NCBI GenBank assembly: GCA_037043015.1
Contig: CM073321.1
Span: forward strand, 36,482,420-36,546,419
Reading direction: 5' to 3'
Length of the DNA: 64,000 nt
Source of the DNA: Bryum argenteum
Lineage: Eukaryota; Streptophyta; Bryopsida; Bryales; Bryaceae
Of the stretch, positions 1 to 14,046 are shown piece by piece; position 1 is the first letter of the stretch, and the number at the start of each line of letters is the position of its first letter. The position numbers were made by a program, and so were the translations under genes. Under the pieces are notes generated by a model. That model did not search any database. It was given only the letters and a program-made list of their open reading frames with translations, and was not told the origin of the DNA.

Positions 1-960
1 ATTTTTTGCCTTTATAAAGCACTGTTTAAATGAAGTCGATAATGGGTATTCAACATGAGTAGCGGCAAGACATGCACAGGACCGTAGAGGTATCGACAGC
101 AAGCGATGGTAGAAGGAGGACATCGTCAAAAGGCATTGTCTTTGAAGACATCCTATGAAACATTTTGTAAAACATCACAAAAAACACCTCCAAAACATCA
201 TCGCAAACATCTTCAAAACATCATATAAGACATCTTTATAAAAAAATTTGTAAGACCACAGAAAATATCCTATACACATCTTTCAAAGCATCATCTAAGA
301 CATCGTGCAATATAAGAAGTAATCACTACGATGTCTAAGTGGATAACTCCGACGACGCACTTAAACTACTAAACACATTACTGTAGACATTGTAAGATGT
401 CTCATAAGACATTGTAAAATGTCTCAAAAGACATTGTAAAAGATCTCATTAGACATCCTTGAATGTCTCGTAAGACATCTTTATATGTCTCGTAAGACAT
501 CCTCACATGTCTTTCAATGTCTTTTATGACCATTATTTCAATATAAAAAATAGTCAAAACCATGCTGACGTGGCATACTACGTCCAATTTTTCTAGATGC
601 CACGTATATTTCGTGGGTGCCAGGTCAGATTTTCTCGGGTCCACATTGGATTTTGGCGCCACCACGTCACGATTTGATTGACCACGGAAAACTCCACATC
701 AGGATGAAGTTCATCGACATGTGGCACTGCCCGTCCACATAGCGCTGATGTGTTCTCTACGTGACCCACTTCTTACCCTCCCAAGTTTACCTTGACACAT
801 CATATCTTCCAAGACATCTTCCTATATTTCAAATGTCTTCTTGATGTCTTCTTAGACACTAGCCCAACTTTTAGTCTAAAAGTCATTTTTAAGACGTCTA
901 ATCGACTTTAGATGTCTTATTTAAGACATCTAGAATTCGATGGTTTTCTTGTAGTGGTTA
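1..960. repeat. Degenerate short tandem repeats (AGACATC/GATGTCT family)
   Basis: Motifs of the kind AAGACATC, GATGTCT and GTAAAACATC recur every 15-25 bases in both orientations, most densely at 120-530 and 800-950. No convincing coding region is seen. Palindromic pairs such as GATGTCTTATTTAAGACATC occur near 920. The pattern resembles subterminal repeats of a DNA transposon, but no element ends were identified. Confidence 0.6.
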
Positions 961-1925
961 AACTGTGAAGCCGATCCCGGACCAAAATCGGTTGTGCATA
1001 GCGCATTGGTATTTTGATCCAAGAAGGCCGCAACAAGCAAATCATCCTCTAATGACTTTGATAAGAGTGACAACCCACACTCATCTAGTGAGGAGGGCGG
1101 GAAAGACCATTCATCTCCTCTTCAAGCTAGCCAATCTCCAGTAGCTCAAACATTGGTCTCTCCGAATCTTGACTAGACAAACGTGCAAGTTCCGCCTTTA
1201 AGTTAAGAGGGTCCATCTTAGCGGCGAAGAGCTCCTCCCACTTCATTGGCAGCACGCAGTGGTCATTCAAGTTGTTTCGCAAGTACATCGCTCGTAGTAT
1301 AGAGAAATCTTTTGGCTAACTTATCCAAAAGCAACCTTGTTACAAACAACCGTGCTCGACCGTCGCAACCTAGTCCACTGAGCAAACGGCGGTGGTAGAC
1401 TAAGCTCACACCGAGCTAACACATGCTCCTGGGTGTCATGCTATCATGCATAAGTTTTGTCTCACCAACTCGTTCGATGACGAGGCGACTCGTCGGAAAA
1501 CGGACACCACGAAGGTACATGATGACGTTTATGGGGCAGACAATGATGACGACGTTGTTTTGGGGCGAGAGCGGTTGCCACGCAACAAGACAACATCGGA
1601 GAGCTCCGTTGACGATGGTGAGGATGTTGGTGACGTGCCCAAGTCGATGGAGATCAAGGATGCTTTGCCGGCTCAGTGATCGGTTCGATCATGGAAGTAT
1701 AACTCTTGGTTGACGAAGGGAGTTTGGAACTTATCAAAGGACAACCCCAACAATAATCTGGAGATCAGGTTCTTTCACTTCTTGGAGGCGCTAGACTTGC
1801 ATAAACCAAAAGAAGACAAGGAGGATCTACACGTTCCGGTTGGGCCACAGGAGGAGGGTGAGCCTTCACAACCTAGAGTCAAGGTTGCACTAGAACAGAA
1901 CAACGTCCTTGGAGACGCTGTTTAA
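961..1925 (+). other. No recognised gene; short overlapping open frames
   Basis: Open frames of 96, 77 and 71 codons overlap at 1423-1925. The last (1710-1925) encodes an acidic, Pro/Glu-rich peptide without a family I recognise. Its frame opens at a TTG or GTG rather than an ATG. It could be a remnant of a transposon gag or coat-type protein, but nothing supports a function. Confidence 0.25.
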
Positions 1926-2700
1926 CGGGGGTTTTAATGTTGTTTAACACGGATTAGCGTAGACAATTTCTTTAACGCGAAAATGCAAAAAATGTCACGA
2001 ACGTCATTATTTTAACGTCGCGTGTTCAAACATGTTAAATGAATTCACATTTTAACGTGCTACGCTAATACACGTTATTTAGGTTTAGAGAAAGTTACCT
2101 AGGTTAGTAAATCAAGAAGTAACCTACCTGCCACGTGAGCATTTCTCCCGTTTGTGCATTCCACGTTAGATTTGTCATGGACATTCCTTGATTTTTTTAA
2201 TTCCTCGTCAGAACTTACGTGGAGAAGTCTCTGTCCTCGTGATGGATGAAAATTTGCTGATGTAGCATGGAATTATCATGTAACATTTAAATTTTCAATG
2301 GTTTAGATTGTGACATATGGCGTGATTGTGTACTAAGCGTATATTCTTGCATCAAATTTAGGATTTCTGTGTTTACGTAAACGCGGCGTGACTTGTTTTG
2401 GTGTTAATTTTAACATTGATTCACATTGATAAACGCATGTTGTAACTCGTTCTGGATAACGTCCTCGGACGTAGGATGATAGAGGATGACGTTTGTATTA
2501 TTTACACATCTAATTGGACATTTGTGTCAAAAGAAACACACTAAAGTGTTCATGTTGACGCATATCGGAAACAATTATGGCACTTACAAACAATATCAAA
2601 CATAATCGATAACGTTCTGTGACGCGACATAACGGAATGCAAAACGCATTAATCAACGTCATGGAAAACACATTGTAAATACATCATGTCCGCGTATAGA
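1926..2700. repeat. TTAACG-rich subterminal-type repeats, left cluster
   Basis: The motif TTTAACG or TTAACGTG and its complement CACGTTAA occur many times at 1925-2090 (for example TTTAACACG, TTTAACGCG, TTTTAACGTCG, TTTTAACGTGC, ACACGTTATT), then more sparsely to 2700. The same motif reappears at 5020-5110. This is the layout of subterminal repeats of a CACTA-like element. The element boundaries are not visible to me. Confidence 0.4.
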
Positions 2701-3455
2701 CTGCACTTCAGTGTGCGCACTACAACATGGAAAGTCAGCCAATTGCATTTAAGATGGAACTGATACAATGTTCTGTCATTCAAAAACAGAATGCATCAAG
2801 GCTACCTGTACAGTGTGGTAGTGTACACCTTCCTACATAGATGGCGTAAGTCTACTTCATGGAGATGCGGATGACGCCTACGCCTTCCAAACGGTGTGTA
2901 CAACAAGGGTTGCTCATGCTCGTCACTTCTTAATCTGTGCAGCCTTCATCATTGCACTGCCAATGGTGAGATCAAAGTCAAACATCATGCAAACACTCTC
3001 GGGTGAAGATTTAGTATAAATAACCTCTTGCATACCTTTTTGAAGCATTTAAAAGACACTCTTGCTTTCGTTCCCGGCTAGTTTATCCAAACTCCCAGCT
3101 TTGTCCTATATACACAATTGACTTATCATCACAAGGGTAGGGGAAAGCAACACATTGCGTCAACGCCTTCAAATGGGATCTACTTTTCAATTCAGCCCGT
3201 TATTCAAGCTTGCAAGATTGTGCACAAACATGTCGAGCCTGCACATTGGAATACGAAGAGAAATTTGAAATGCAGTTTATAATCACTTTTTAAAAGGGTG
3301 TCACTTTTTCTTCTTTTGGATACTGACCAGATCAAAACAAAGATTGTTCATCGAGGTTAGAATCTGCACAAATAGAAAATAGAGGATAAATATTATGTTA
3401 AAACCTTGCACCTGCCTACACGTAAAATATATAAAGCAAACCAAATTGCGTCCAT
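2701..3455. other. Non-coding stretch, nothing recognised
   Basis: There is no open frame of note, no tandem repeat and no RNA gene that I can recognise. Confidence 0.4.
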
Positions 3456-3888
3456 TTACAATATATGCACCGTGATAGTGAACTCTGATCGCAATTGAAG
3501 AGAGATATTAAATCCTAAGTTTTCATATTCAGGGTCCGTGGTGCCACGAATCTGCTCGAATCGCACTTTGTTCACCTTAAGCTGCACACAAATTTGAGTG
3601 GAAAGGTCAGCGTAAAGTATTTTTCTCCTACCGACATTCTGCAGATTTAACACCGCGAGGAGCATTTGCATTTCACCCTTTCCCTCATGAAAAAAAAGAA
3701 ATTGTGCAAGAAATTCTTCTATCAAAGATTTTTTAAAGAGCCGGTTAACTATAAACAGATGATAAGCTTGTATGTGGGCACATACCAACATACCAAGATC
3801 CTTGATATCATTTTTGTAGTAGAGTTCTTGGAGGTTTACTGATGCTTGCACTTGAATGAGAGCTGCACTTAAGCCATTCCAAGCACCT
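3456..3888 (-). CDS. Hypothetical exon-like open frame, 131+ codons
   Basis: The frame is open from 3851 and continues upstream to a possible AG acceptor near 3888, where it reads A-W-N-G-L-S-A-A-L-I before the MQASVN start. Composition is protein-like: mixed hydrophobic and charged residues, helical segments, no low complexity. It ends at a stop at 3456. I do not recognise the family. It lies between two TTAACG-motif clusters (1926-2700 and 5020-5110), so it may be cargo or an internal exon of a DNA transposon. It could equally be a chance frame. Confidence 0.25.
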
Positions 3889-5019
3889 GCATGTATGTGC
3901 CTCTATTTGTCTCATGAGAAAATAGAATGCTCCGTTTTAGGTTGTTTTCATGCTAACATAGCAAACAACTCGTTGCCAAAGAAAAACTTCAAAAGATGAC
4001 GTTGACGAGAGTACAAACTTGGCGCTCCCACGAAAGCAGACAACAAGATTCCTAACTTCCACCGTAGCACTTACCAGCGAGCAGAGAGCGTCTACATTTG
4101 TCGTTGTCCAAGTGACCTGCCCATATTCTTTTTAAGTTGTACGACAGGAACTCCACTTTGTCTCAAATGCAGATATCTGTGTCCAACAGCACCCAGATTT
4201 TAAAGCTTTTAGAAAATCTAAAAGCTCATACAAAGAAATATGTCTACACCTACGCTTCAACAAGTTGATGGCATATTAGTATCGCAACAATCACTCTTGA
4301 GGCCACATGCCACTAAATGAAATCAAGAACCTGTGATACTCGGAATGCACCATGGATATGATAAGCTCATGACCTAGAACCTATTTGGATTATTTTGATG
4401 AATTAAACCTTAAATTCAAAGAGAGCTTAAGTGTGAACAATCTATTTGTCTTGCCGCAGTTTTGAACAAAAAGAATGGTATGCTGGAAGTTGAAAATGAG
4501 GATGAGAGGGAGCAAATCTGTACGTGCCATTGGTGATCTCCTTCCTTGTCCAACCAAAGATAGGGTCAGCGCGAACTTGCTACTCGTACTTCTTGTCCAA
4601 GAAATACTCTTGGAGCTCCTTGGAACGCTGCCGCTAGTACTCGTTGTTTGTAGCCAAGAACTTTGACGGCGTCACTTTCGTAGGATGGGCGGGAGATGAA
4701 GAGGACGACAAGGACGGCAACGAGTGGGAGGAGTGGGCAGAGCAGGCGACATCGCAATCTACGATGCAGCACTAAAAAAAGCAAGCTTATAAAACCCTAA
4801 AACCATGATATTGTGAATTTTGTAAGCAATAAGCGCAAACATAAGTGAAGTGGCGAACAAAAGTGAAGTGGAGAGCAATGGAGGTTGGCTTGCTCCTCGT
4901 TTTAGAGGGTTTAATTGACCGGCTGACTTTGTAGCTGCCCACCAATTAAATTGACGGGTAGAAAAAGGCTTGAATTTTGGGGTCAGGGTTTAAAGTCGTA
5001 TCTTATATGCGCACTTGAA
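3889..5019. other. Gene-poor stretch
   Basis: Only short overlapping frames occur on both strands around 4475-4784, in a GC-richer patch. None matches a family I know. No RNA gene or repeat array is seen. Confidence 0.35.
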
Positions 5020-5112
5020 TTTTTAACGTATACGTTAACGACTGTAAGCATGGGTTAACGTGCCAAAAGATTACTTAACGTGTGTGTTACCGAATTCTAC
5101 GTTAAAATGCGT
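5020..5112. repeat. TTAACG-motif cluster, right
   Basis: Motifs TTTTTAACGTATACGTTAACG, GGGTTAACGTGCC, CTTAACGTGTG and TACGTTAAAATGCG lie within 95 bases. They match the cluster at 1926-2090. The cluster sits directly upstream of the CACTA-type protein fragment at 5396-6037. Confidence 0.45.
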
Positions 5113-5395
5113 TATGATGTGTTACTGTGTACATTGTTTCCCTCTAGTCTTACGCAGACCCTCTTTGACTTCTGTTCATGCTTGCACACCTCACTAATGC
5201 TAATTGCACACCCCAGGGCGTACGAGGTGGAGCAGAAGTCGAGGAGCACACTACGCCGCTAGCAAAATCGTGCAAGACATGGGCGAAGGAGACGTTAGGA
5301 CTAAGCCATGCCTTCACAGATGAGGGCTTTGCAACTATTTCTAGATTGGTTAACAATAGCCATCGACACCAACCGTACTACTAGCTTAAGGCACA

Positions 5396-6037
5396 TTGAT
5401 GAAACCACGTATGAATTATTTAGGCCTCTTCCGCTTTGTGCAACTGCGTATTACTCAATGTAGGCTTATGGCATTTACTTCTGTTGTCCTTAAGTTGAAG
5501 CTTCATATAATTATGGACAGTGGAGTGTACGCAACTTTCATTGACGATGCAGGGGCAGAGATGGAGGAGTTCGTGGGTTGGATTGAAGAAATACTTAAAT
5601 TAGAATACAGACACACATACGTCCTTGTTCTAGTTTGTTCATGGATTTAAGGAGGAATAGGAGGTGTTGTAGCAACAATGAAGCAGGATGAACATGGGTT
5701 TTTTTCCGTGAATTTCGCAGGTAACTACAAAGAACCTTTGGGTCCCTAATCATTTGTATTCCCCATTCACGTATATGAAGTGTTTTTTGTGTCCGACAAA
5801 GGCGCGTGGAAAGTGGTCTGCAAGGTTGATGTTCGAGGCATCCGTGGCGGTCGCGCCTTTACTAAAGGACATGATGCGGTTGCGCAAATCTTTAGTCCGG
5901 TTTCATCACGTGCCAATAACATGAACGCACATGGAACAGAACCTTTACGAGCGGAGGACTTCATAGTTAATGGGTCTATTGTAGAAAGACACGTAGAGCA
6001 GCAACGTAGAGGTGGTCGACGTGAGATACGTTACTAG
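5396..6037 (+). pseudogene. CACTA (En/Spm) transposase C-terminal fragment, DUF4216-like
   Basis: Read with interruptions, the frames give VYATFIDDAG, VGWIEEILKLEY and then, around 5680-5850, KQDEHGFFSVNF, FVFPIHVYEVFFVSDK and WKVVCKVDVRG. This order matches what I know of DUF4216 at the C-terminus of plant CACTA TNP2 proteins: an (I/V)EEIL strand, then 'DE.GF..VNF', then 'FV...QV.QVFFV.D...W.VV..' segments. At least two in-frame stops break it, after 'CSWI' at about 5650 and after 'KEPLGP' at about 5749. The catalytic DDE part is absent, so this is a decayed remnant. The CACTA assignment is inferred from motif order without a database search. Confidence 0.5.
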
Positions 6038-7029
6038 TTTTCTTGAAATACATCTTAGAACTCATTCTGTCATTAGGAACGCACGAGTTTCAGTTGACAC
6101 CACCCTAAGATGCTGACTAGATGATACCCTACAATCGACGTCGACGATAGCCTCTTGGTGAGCTATATTGATGTGTTTCTCCATATACACTTTAACGCAT
6201 ATTATCTCACCTGAAATACAAATAAACGCAACATATGTCAATGGAAGCGCGCGTGTCACTATTGACACATCCCAACAGGTTGATTGGGTCAAACCCTTAC
6301 AATCCACGTCAGCCATAGCTGCCACATAGTTAAACGCATTTAGTGAATATCATGTTTCGATATTATTGTGATAAAATGGCACAAGCTCGAAAAAAGAAGT
6401 TCACAATCCTATTGATTAGCTCAGCTTCGTGATGGTGATGTCGTAGAGTTTGAGCTGAGCAATGATGTGATGGAGTTCGGAATCATAAGTTGTGAATTCA
6501 GGTAATCGAGGACACAAAGTGCACTCCAATCCGCTTGCACGCGAGGTAGGAGTATCGTTTCTTTATACTGGAAACACGCCATCTCGTTCGCTCATATTTG
6601 CGCGGGATTCTCTTCAACAATAGATTGCACCCGGAAAGCAGGGTCCATATGGTCCCGCATCCCGAGTATTGCCTACGACTAATACAGCGTAGGAATTTCT
6701 TCTTCCGGGTGCAACTCGAGTGTCGCATGTAATTCATCTGCTGAAAAAGTGGCATGGATGTTAAAGATCCCGTCGATGTATTTTGATCCATCGACTTCAA
6801 GTTGGTCAAAGATGAGATCTCATTGTTCGTCATGGTTTGTGTTGACATTGCTAGCTGCTCTATCTTGCTGGATCTAGGGATTTCAAAAGTTGAGGACCCA
6901 AGAAAACAGGGGACAGAAGCTAAGAGTAGGTAGATAGAAACTCCAGTCCTTTCTAAGGGGCCGGCGTGAATGAAGTGTCCGTTTATAATGCTAATAACCC
7001 GATGGTCACTAGACAAGGAGAAGTTAGAA
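6038..7029. other. Unassigned region with a 172-codon open frame on minus (6498-7016)
   Basis: The minus-strand frame is Arg/Ser/Cys-rich and has no recognised domain. Alternative frames of the same strand (around 6520-6800) read more like protein, for example DGIFNIHATFSADELHAT, but hit stops. I consider this decayed transposon sequence and not a host gene. Confidence 0.25.
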
Positions 7030-7276
7030 CAATACTATTTCTCCCTCTTGAGGGTGGACACTATAACTACGCTAGTTTCTAGCCTAGTTACTAGTGCCTT
7101 AAAGATACTTGACATAGTATCCCCCCAAAGGGCTTTGAGGTAACTATACAACAAGGCCCTAGGACCTCTCACAATATTTGGGTAGACTGTAATGGTGAAC
7201 ACCATGCCGGATGGGGAATTGAACCCAAGACCTCCTCATTGGGGCCTAAGCCCTAACCACCAAGCCAAGGCTTGGT
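7030..7276 (-). mobile_element. tRNA-derived SINE
   Basis: On the minus strand the head reads TGGCTTGGTGGTTAGGGC (7267-7250), an RNA polymerase III A-box. About 25 bases on is GGTTCAATTCC (7225-7215), a textbook B-box. The sequence does not fold into a full tRNA cloverleaf and continues into a unique body of about 180 bases towards 7030, as in plant SINEs. The 3' tail and target duplication were not resolved, so the outer limits are approximate. It lies about 1.1 kb downstream of the ROP gene, in the same orientation. Confidence 0.65.
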
Positions 7277-8375
7277 GTGCCTGCTAGGAGGGTGCATGCT
7301 GATGTCATGTTGGGAGACACAAAACACAGAGTTGAGATAATAAACTGAAAAGAGAATGATCTTTCTGACTGCACCTTAACCTGCCATTATGCCTTAACCT
7401 GTCATTATGATCTGTAACTACCAGATTGAGTACAAGGATCCTGGCGGCTGCGGGAACTTTACGTAACGAAAAGGGAACGTCAGGACTCGAGGACTGGTGT
7501 TGATCTGGAACATAGCTTGGAATTGAATAGAGTCCTTGGTGGTTCCCCTACTTGACAAGTCTTGCTGTTGACCGAATTTCTTCACTTCTAACTGTAACAT
7601 CTACAATCTTGTGTGCTTTGTGCCGTGTTTCGACTCAATCTAACCTTCGCGCAGTTCCCGTATTTAATCCTACGGGCCGCTTCACAATGAGCATGCAGAT
7701 CTGTGATTCAAGCCGTATTTGCGTATCTACCCTATGTTACTTCGTGTAACAGATTCATCAAAATAACTGTAAGGTTCAAGCACCAAGCAGTACATTGAGA
7801 AATAAATTTGAGCATCAAGCACTGTAATCAAGAACGTATTTTGACTCTCGATGAAGATGGCATAGAGGTGTCAAGGAGTGATCAAGATACAATAAGCCTT
7901 CTGATTTAGATTCTTGATTGGAGACTACACGGCTGATTTGTGCGTGTAGCAAAATAACAAGTTCAATCGAAGAAAAGAAACAAAACAACACCCCAACTGA
8001 TGAGCGGCACCTGGTGGAAGAATACATAAGTGAGGGTGTTTCCAGTGCACTGCCTCATAAGTCTGCACGGCCACGTACTTCAGCTCCTTTCTGGCGGCCA
8101 GAATTGTTTGAAAAGAGCATTCAGGCATTAAGCAGCCCCGTAGTTTCAGCACCATATACAAAGTCAATTCCCAGATCTCACACCGGATCGCCAGCAGGAA
8201 AGACCATAAATCCAGTCGTACCAATCCCCACTGAGCAGTGGATAAAGATCGTGTGTTTCGCTCGTGGATATTAAAGTACAAAATTTGCTCCTACAGAACC
8301 ACATCGAAGATTGCTGACGTCACCAGTTGAGATCAGCTCCAAAACCTGAGCCGGTTCATTGGATCACTGTCATTT
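7277..8375. other. 3' flank of the ROP gene
   Basis: Overlapping frames on both strands at 7815-8281 are mutual shadows with no recognised domain. The part nearest 8375 is probably the 3' untranslated region of the ROP gene. No terminator or polyadenylation signal could be fixed. Confidence 0.4.
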
Positions 8376-11060
<2,685 letters not shown>

Positions 11061-13044
11061 ACTCAAAAGTTCCCCTCGAAATAAGAATTTTCCTTCTTAT
11101 ACTAAGCATTAAATTAAATTCCTTGATAGTGGCTTCTTTTAAGACTATCACTTCAAAAAATTGGTATATTATGTCATATTAGAGTTTATGGGATTAGACT
11201 CCTTATTAAAATTTTCTTCACTCTCTTCCTCAATATATCCCTCTATTATTATGATAGAGGGCTTGCTAGAAGAGTTGCAGTACGGCTGCTCTAGATATTA
11301 AATATATTCGCGCTATCAAGTCCTGTTTTAGCCTTCTTTCAGTAAATTGCGCATAACATAGAAAGTTATTTTTTTTCTTCTCGCGCGTGTATTCTCCTTC
11401 CATTGATACATTTGCTTTTCGAGCCACCTAATTGCGGCCCTCAGCAATGAATCATATCAAACACCTTATATGCCTTGAGCATAGCGAGTGACGCACGATG
11501 CATCCCCTACCCAGATACCATTCCATTGATACCGGCTATATCTCCCTCTCTACGCATAGACGTACATTATATGGAACCCACCTCCTGATATCTTCCTCTA
11601 GTGTACTTGTCAATGTAAAGATAGCCGAGAAAAAAACATTTCATTCATGAGTACATAAGCTGCATGTTATTATTTATCATTAATAATATCTTTACGAAGT
11701 TGTTACCATTAGATCCATTTATGTGATATATGATTAATTTTGAACCTATGGTTGGTCACAACATATAATGGTGAAGAAATAAGCTTGAGAATCCAATGAA
11801 TGGTGAAATTAAGCAGTGAAATTGGCAATATTTTAAAATATATTTCCTCAAACTTAAGGACCCTATTATCATTAAATGGGTAGGAATAAAAATTTGAAAT
11901 AGTTATTTTATAGTAAATCATTACTCCAAAACCGTGTATACAAGTCCTACACCTTTGTAACTTCTTGGAGTAGGCTCCTACAATATTTCTTAAATAATGA
12001 ACATTGGTAAGTTCATATACAAGTGAAATAGAATTAGAGTTGATGTCATCATAAGAGTCACACCATATACATGCCCTATTTACTATGACAAATAAAAATA
12101 CAAATAAAGTTCTAGGATAAAAATCCTCAACTTCCCCTTTGCACATAGTAGACTAACGATGCCAAAGATTGCCTAAATTAAGTTTGCATAAATTTTAATT
12201 GTTTTGATCTCACAAATGGTGAAGATCTAATGGTCAAAAAATTACATGGTAGTATCAATTGTAAAAAGGTTTGAGACCCTATGGTTGAAACCAGACAAAT
12301 TTAGAAACAAAATTTGAAAAATAAAAAAGTTAAAAAAACCTGACCATACATCAGTTCTAACAAGGTGGTAGAATAGTGCGGACTTTGGTTTTGGATGTCC
12401 AAAAATGCTTGGATTTTTGGAGTCAATACACAATTCTTTATTTTCTTACTCCATAGAGTCTCATACTCATTTTTGGTAAAAGTACTAAATGCTCACGTGC
12501 CATACTTAGCCATTTTAGATTACAAACCAAAATTTCAAAAATCCATCATTTCTTCATCCAATATTTGTTTCATACAAGATTTGTTGAATTAGATTCCAAA
12601 TCAAGACTAGTCTTATAGTTATCAGACTCTTATTATATACTAAGAAGGCGTAAGCTTACAACAAGCTTTCTTTTGCTTGTTTCATATATTTCCTTCATGA
12701 AGCATGATGCATGTCTCACTATTGCAAACCTATGCTTTGAATTGAAAAAATAAATTATAGCAAAAAAATTTAACGAATATATATATATATATTCATTTTT
12801 TGAAATTTTGAAATTATTTAACTTTTTTAATTTCTTTTTCATAAATGGTATACCTTAGGATAGGTCAACAACATTTCAGTTTGAAGAATTTTGATTGGAA
12901 CCCTTTTGGTATGAATTGAACCTTCAGGATTTGTATCTCCATTTAAAAATATGGCATGCATTTAGTGGAAGCGCTCTAATAATGAACATTGTTTTCTTTG
13001 CAAAAACATTGGCAATTTCCAATATTGCAAGATCATTATTTAAG
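11061..13044. other. AT-rich intergenic DNA
   Basis: Open frames here (for example 11709-12146 minus) are AT-driven, rich in Ile/Asn/Tyr/Phe, and match no family. A 28-base segment near 12210 (GATCTCACAAATGG then AAGATCTAATGG) is the reverse complement of sequence near 43141, and so belongs to a dispersed repeat. A short TA run lies at 12778-12791. Confidence 0.45.

Positions 13045-13081
<37 letters not shown>
13045..13081. repeat. Poly(A) tract, 37 bases
   Basis: An uninterrupted run of 37 A lies just outside the left end of the 15.4 kb element. It could be a retroposon tail, a slippage tract or an assembly artefact. No retroposed gene is recognised upstream of it. Confidence 0.9.
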
Positions 13082-13084
<3 letters not shown>

Positions 13085-13117
13085 CATTTTTTTTTATACA
13101 AGGGTGTAACTGAGATG

Positions 13118-13127
13118 ATGGTCAACG
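13118..13127. repeat. Putative target-site duplication, left copy
   Basis: The 10-mer ATGGTCAACG lies immediately outside the left terminal inverted repeat. An identical copy in the same orientation lies immediately outside the right one (28511-28520). Mutator-like elements make 8-11 bp duplications, so the length fits. Confidence 0.75.
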
Positions 13128-13169
13128 GGATGTTGCTTAGATGTGAGCCACGAGCCACGAGCAACGAGC
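13128..13169 (+). repeat. Left terminal inverted repeat
   Basis: It starts GGATGTTGCTTAG and contains GTGAGCCACGAGC, which is an exact 13-base match to the reverse complement of the right end. Nine mismatches in 42 positions indicate an old or relaxed inverted repeat. Next to it (13168-13235) the motif AACATGTGAGC..CGAGC repeats about three times, as in subterminal repeats. Confidence 0.7.
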
Positions 13170-14046
13170 GAGAACATGTGAGCGGCGAGCAAGAACATGT
13201 GAGCAACGAGCACAAACATGTAAGCAAGTCACTGTTCACATGGAAAATTGTTTGTAAGTTCCCTAAATTAGTGAGAAATGAACAACTTTGTAGAAATTGA
13301 AACAAGAAATTAGTCTGTGAGAAAGGGGGCCTATAAGCGTGGAATATTGAAATTCAACGGTAATAGGGTATATAAATTGATAATTTAGGAATCCTTTAAA
13401 AACACATATATGAAAGCCATGAAATAAAACGTACGAATAATAAAAAAGGGACCACGAGATTTATCAAAGAGATAAAATATCAATAAAAAAAAATAGAAAA
13501 CACATAAGTTATGCGATAGAAAATTTTGGAATAAAAAATTGGAAATCAAAGATTATAGACAAATAGAAACAAAGGATATCAAACAGAGCAAATGGCAAGT
13601 CGAAGTAAAAAAAATAAATAAATAAAACGAAAAAAAATAAAATAAAAAAATACACGAAGACTTCCAGAAACAATAATAATGAAAAAAATCCAAACTACGC
13701 AAATACAAATAGAGGAACAAAGGACACATAGAGTATGGGGGAAAAATGAAATAAGAAACCCTTAAAACAAATAAGTGCATAAAGGTGAATATGCTACACA
13801 TAAGAGAATGGATGGATCTTCAAGAAACTAATGTGGTTATAGTATATCATATATAACAAGCTCGGGGAATGACGATATATTGAAGATTTCATACATAAAG
13901 GCAGTTCTCAAGTATATCAAATATATTAAAACCATATTAACACATAAGATGAATTGAATAATAACCAAATTGCTGCGTCATTATACTGCTACTTTAAGGT
14001 CTATGAATATCAACTTGCAGAATAGGCTTGCAGTAGTTTGAAGGAT
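13170..14046. other. Element interior between left end and transposase, non-coding
   Basis: After the short subterminal repeats to about 13235 the sequence is AT-rich, with A-rich runs (13440-13700). No supported gene is seen. It is probably the 3' flank of the minus-strand transposase. Confidence 0.5.

Noticed and set aside
7190..7275. Possible tRNA gene on the minus strand
   Set aside because: A- and B-boxes are present but acceptor and anticodon stems do not pair, and the sequence continues as a SINE body.
11709..12146. 145-codon minus frame
   Set aside because: AT-driven composition, no motif, no neighbouring exons.
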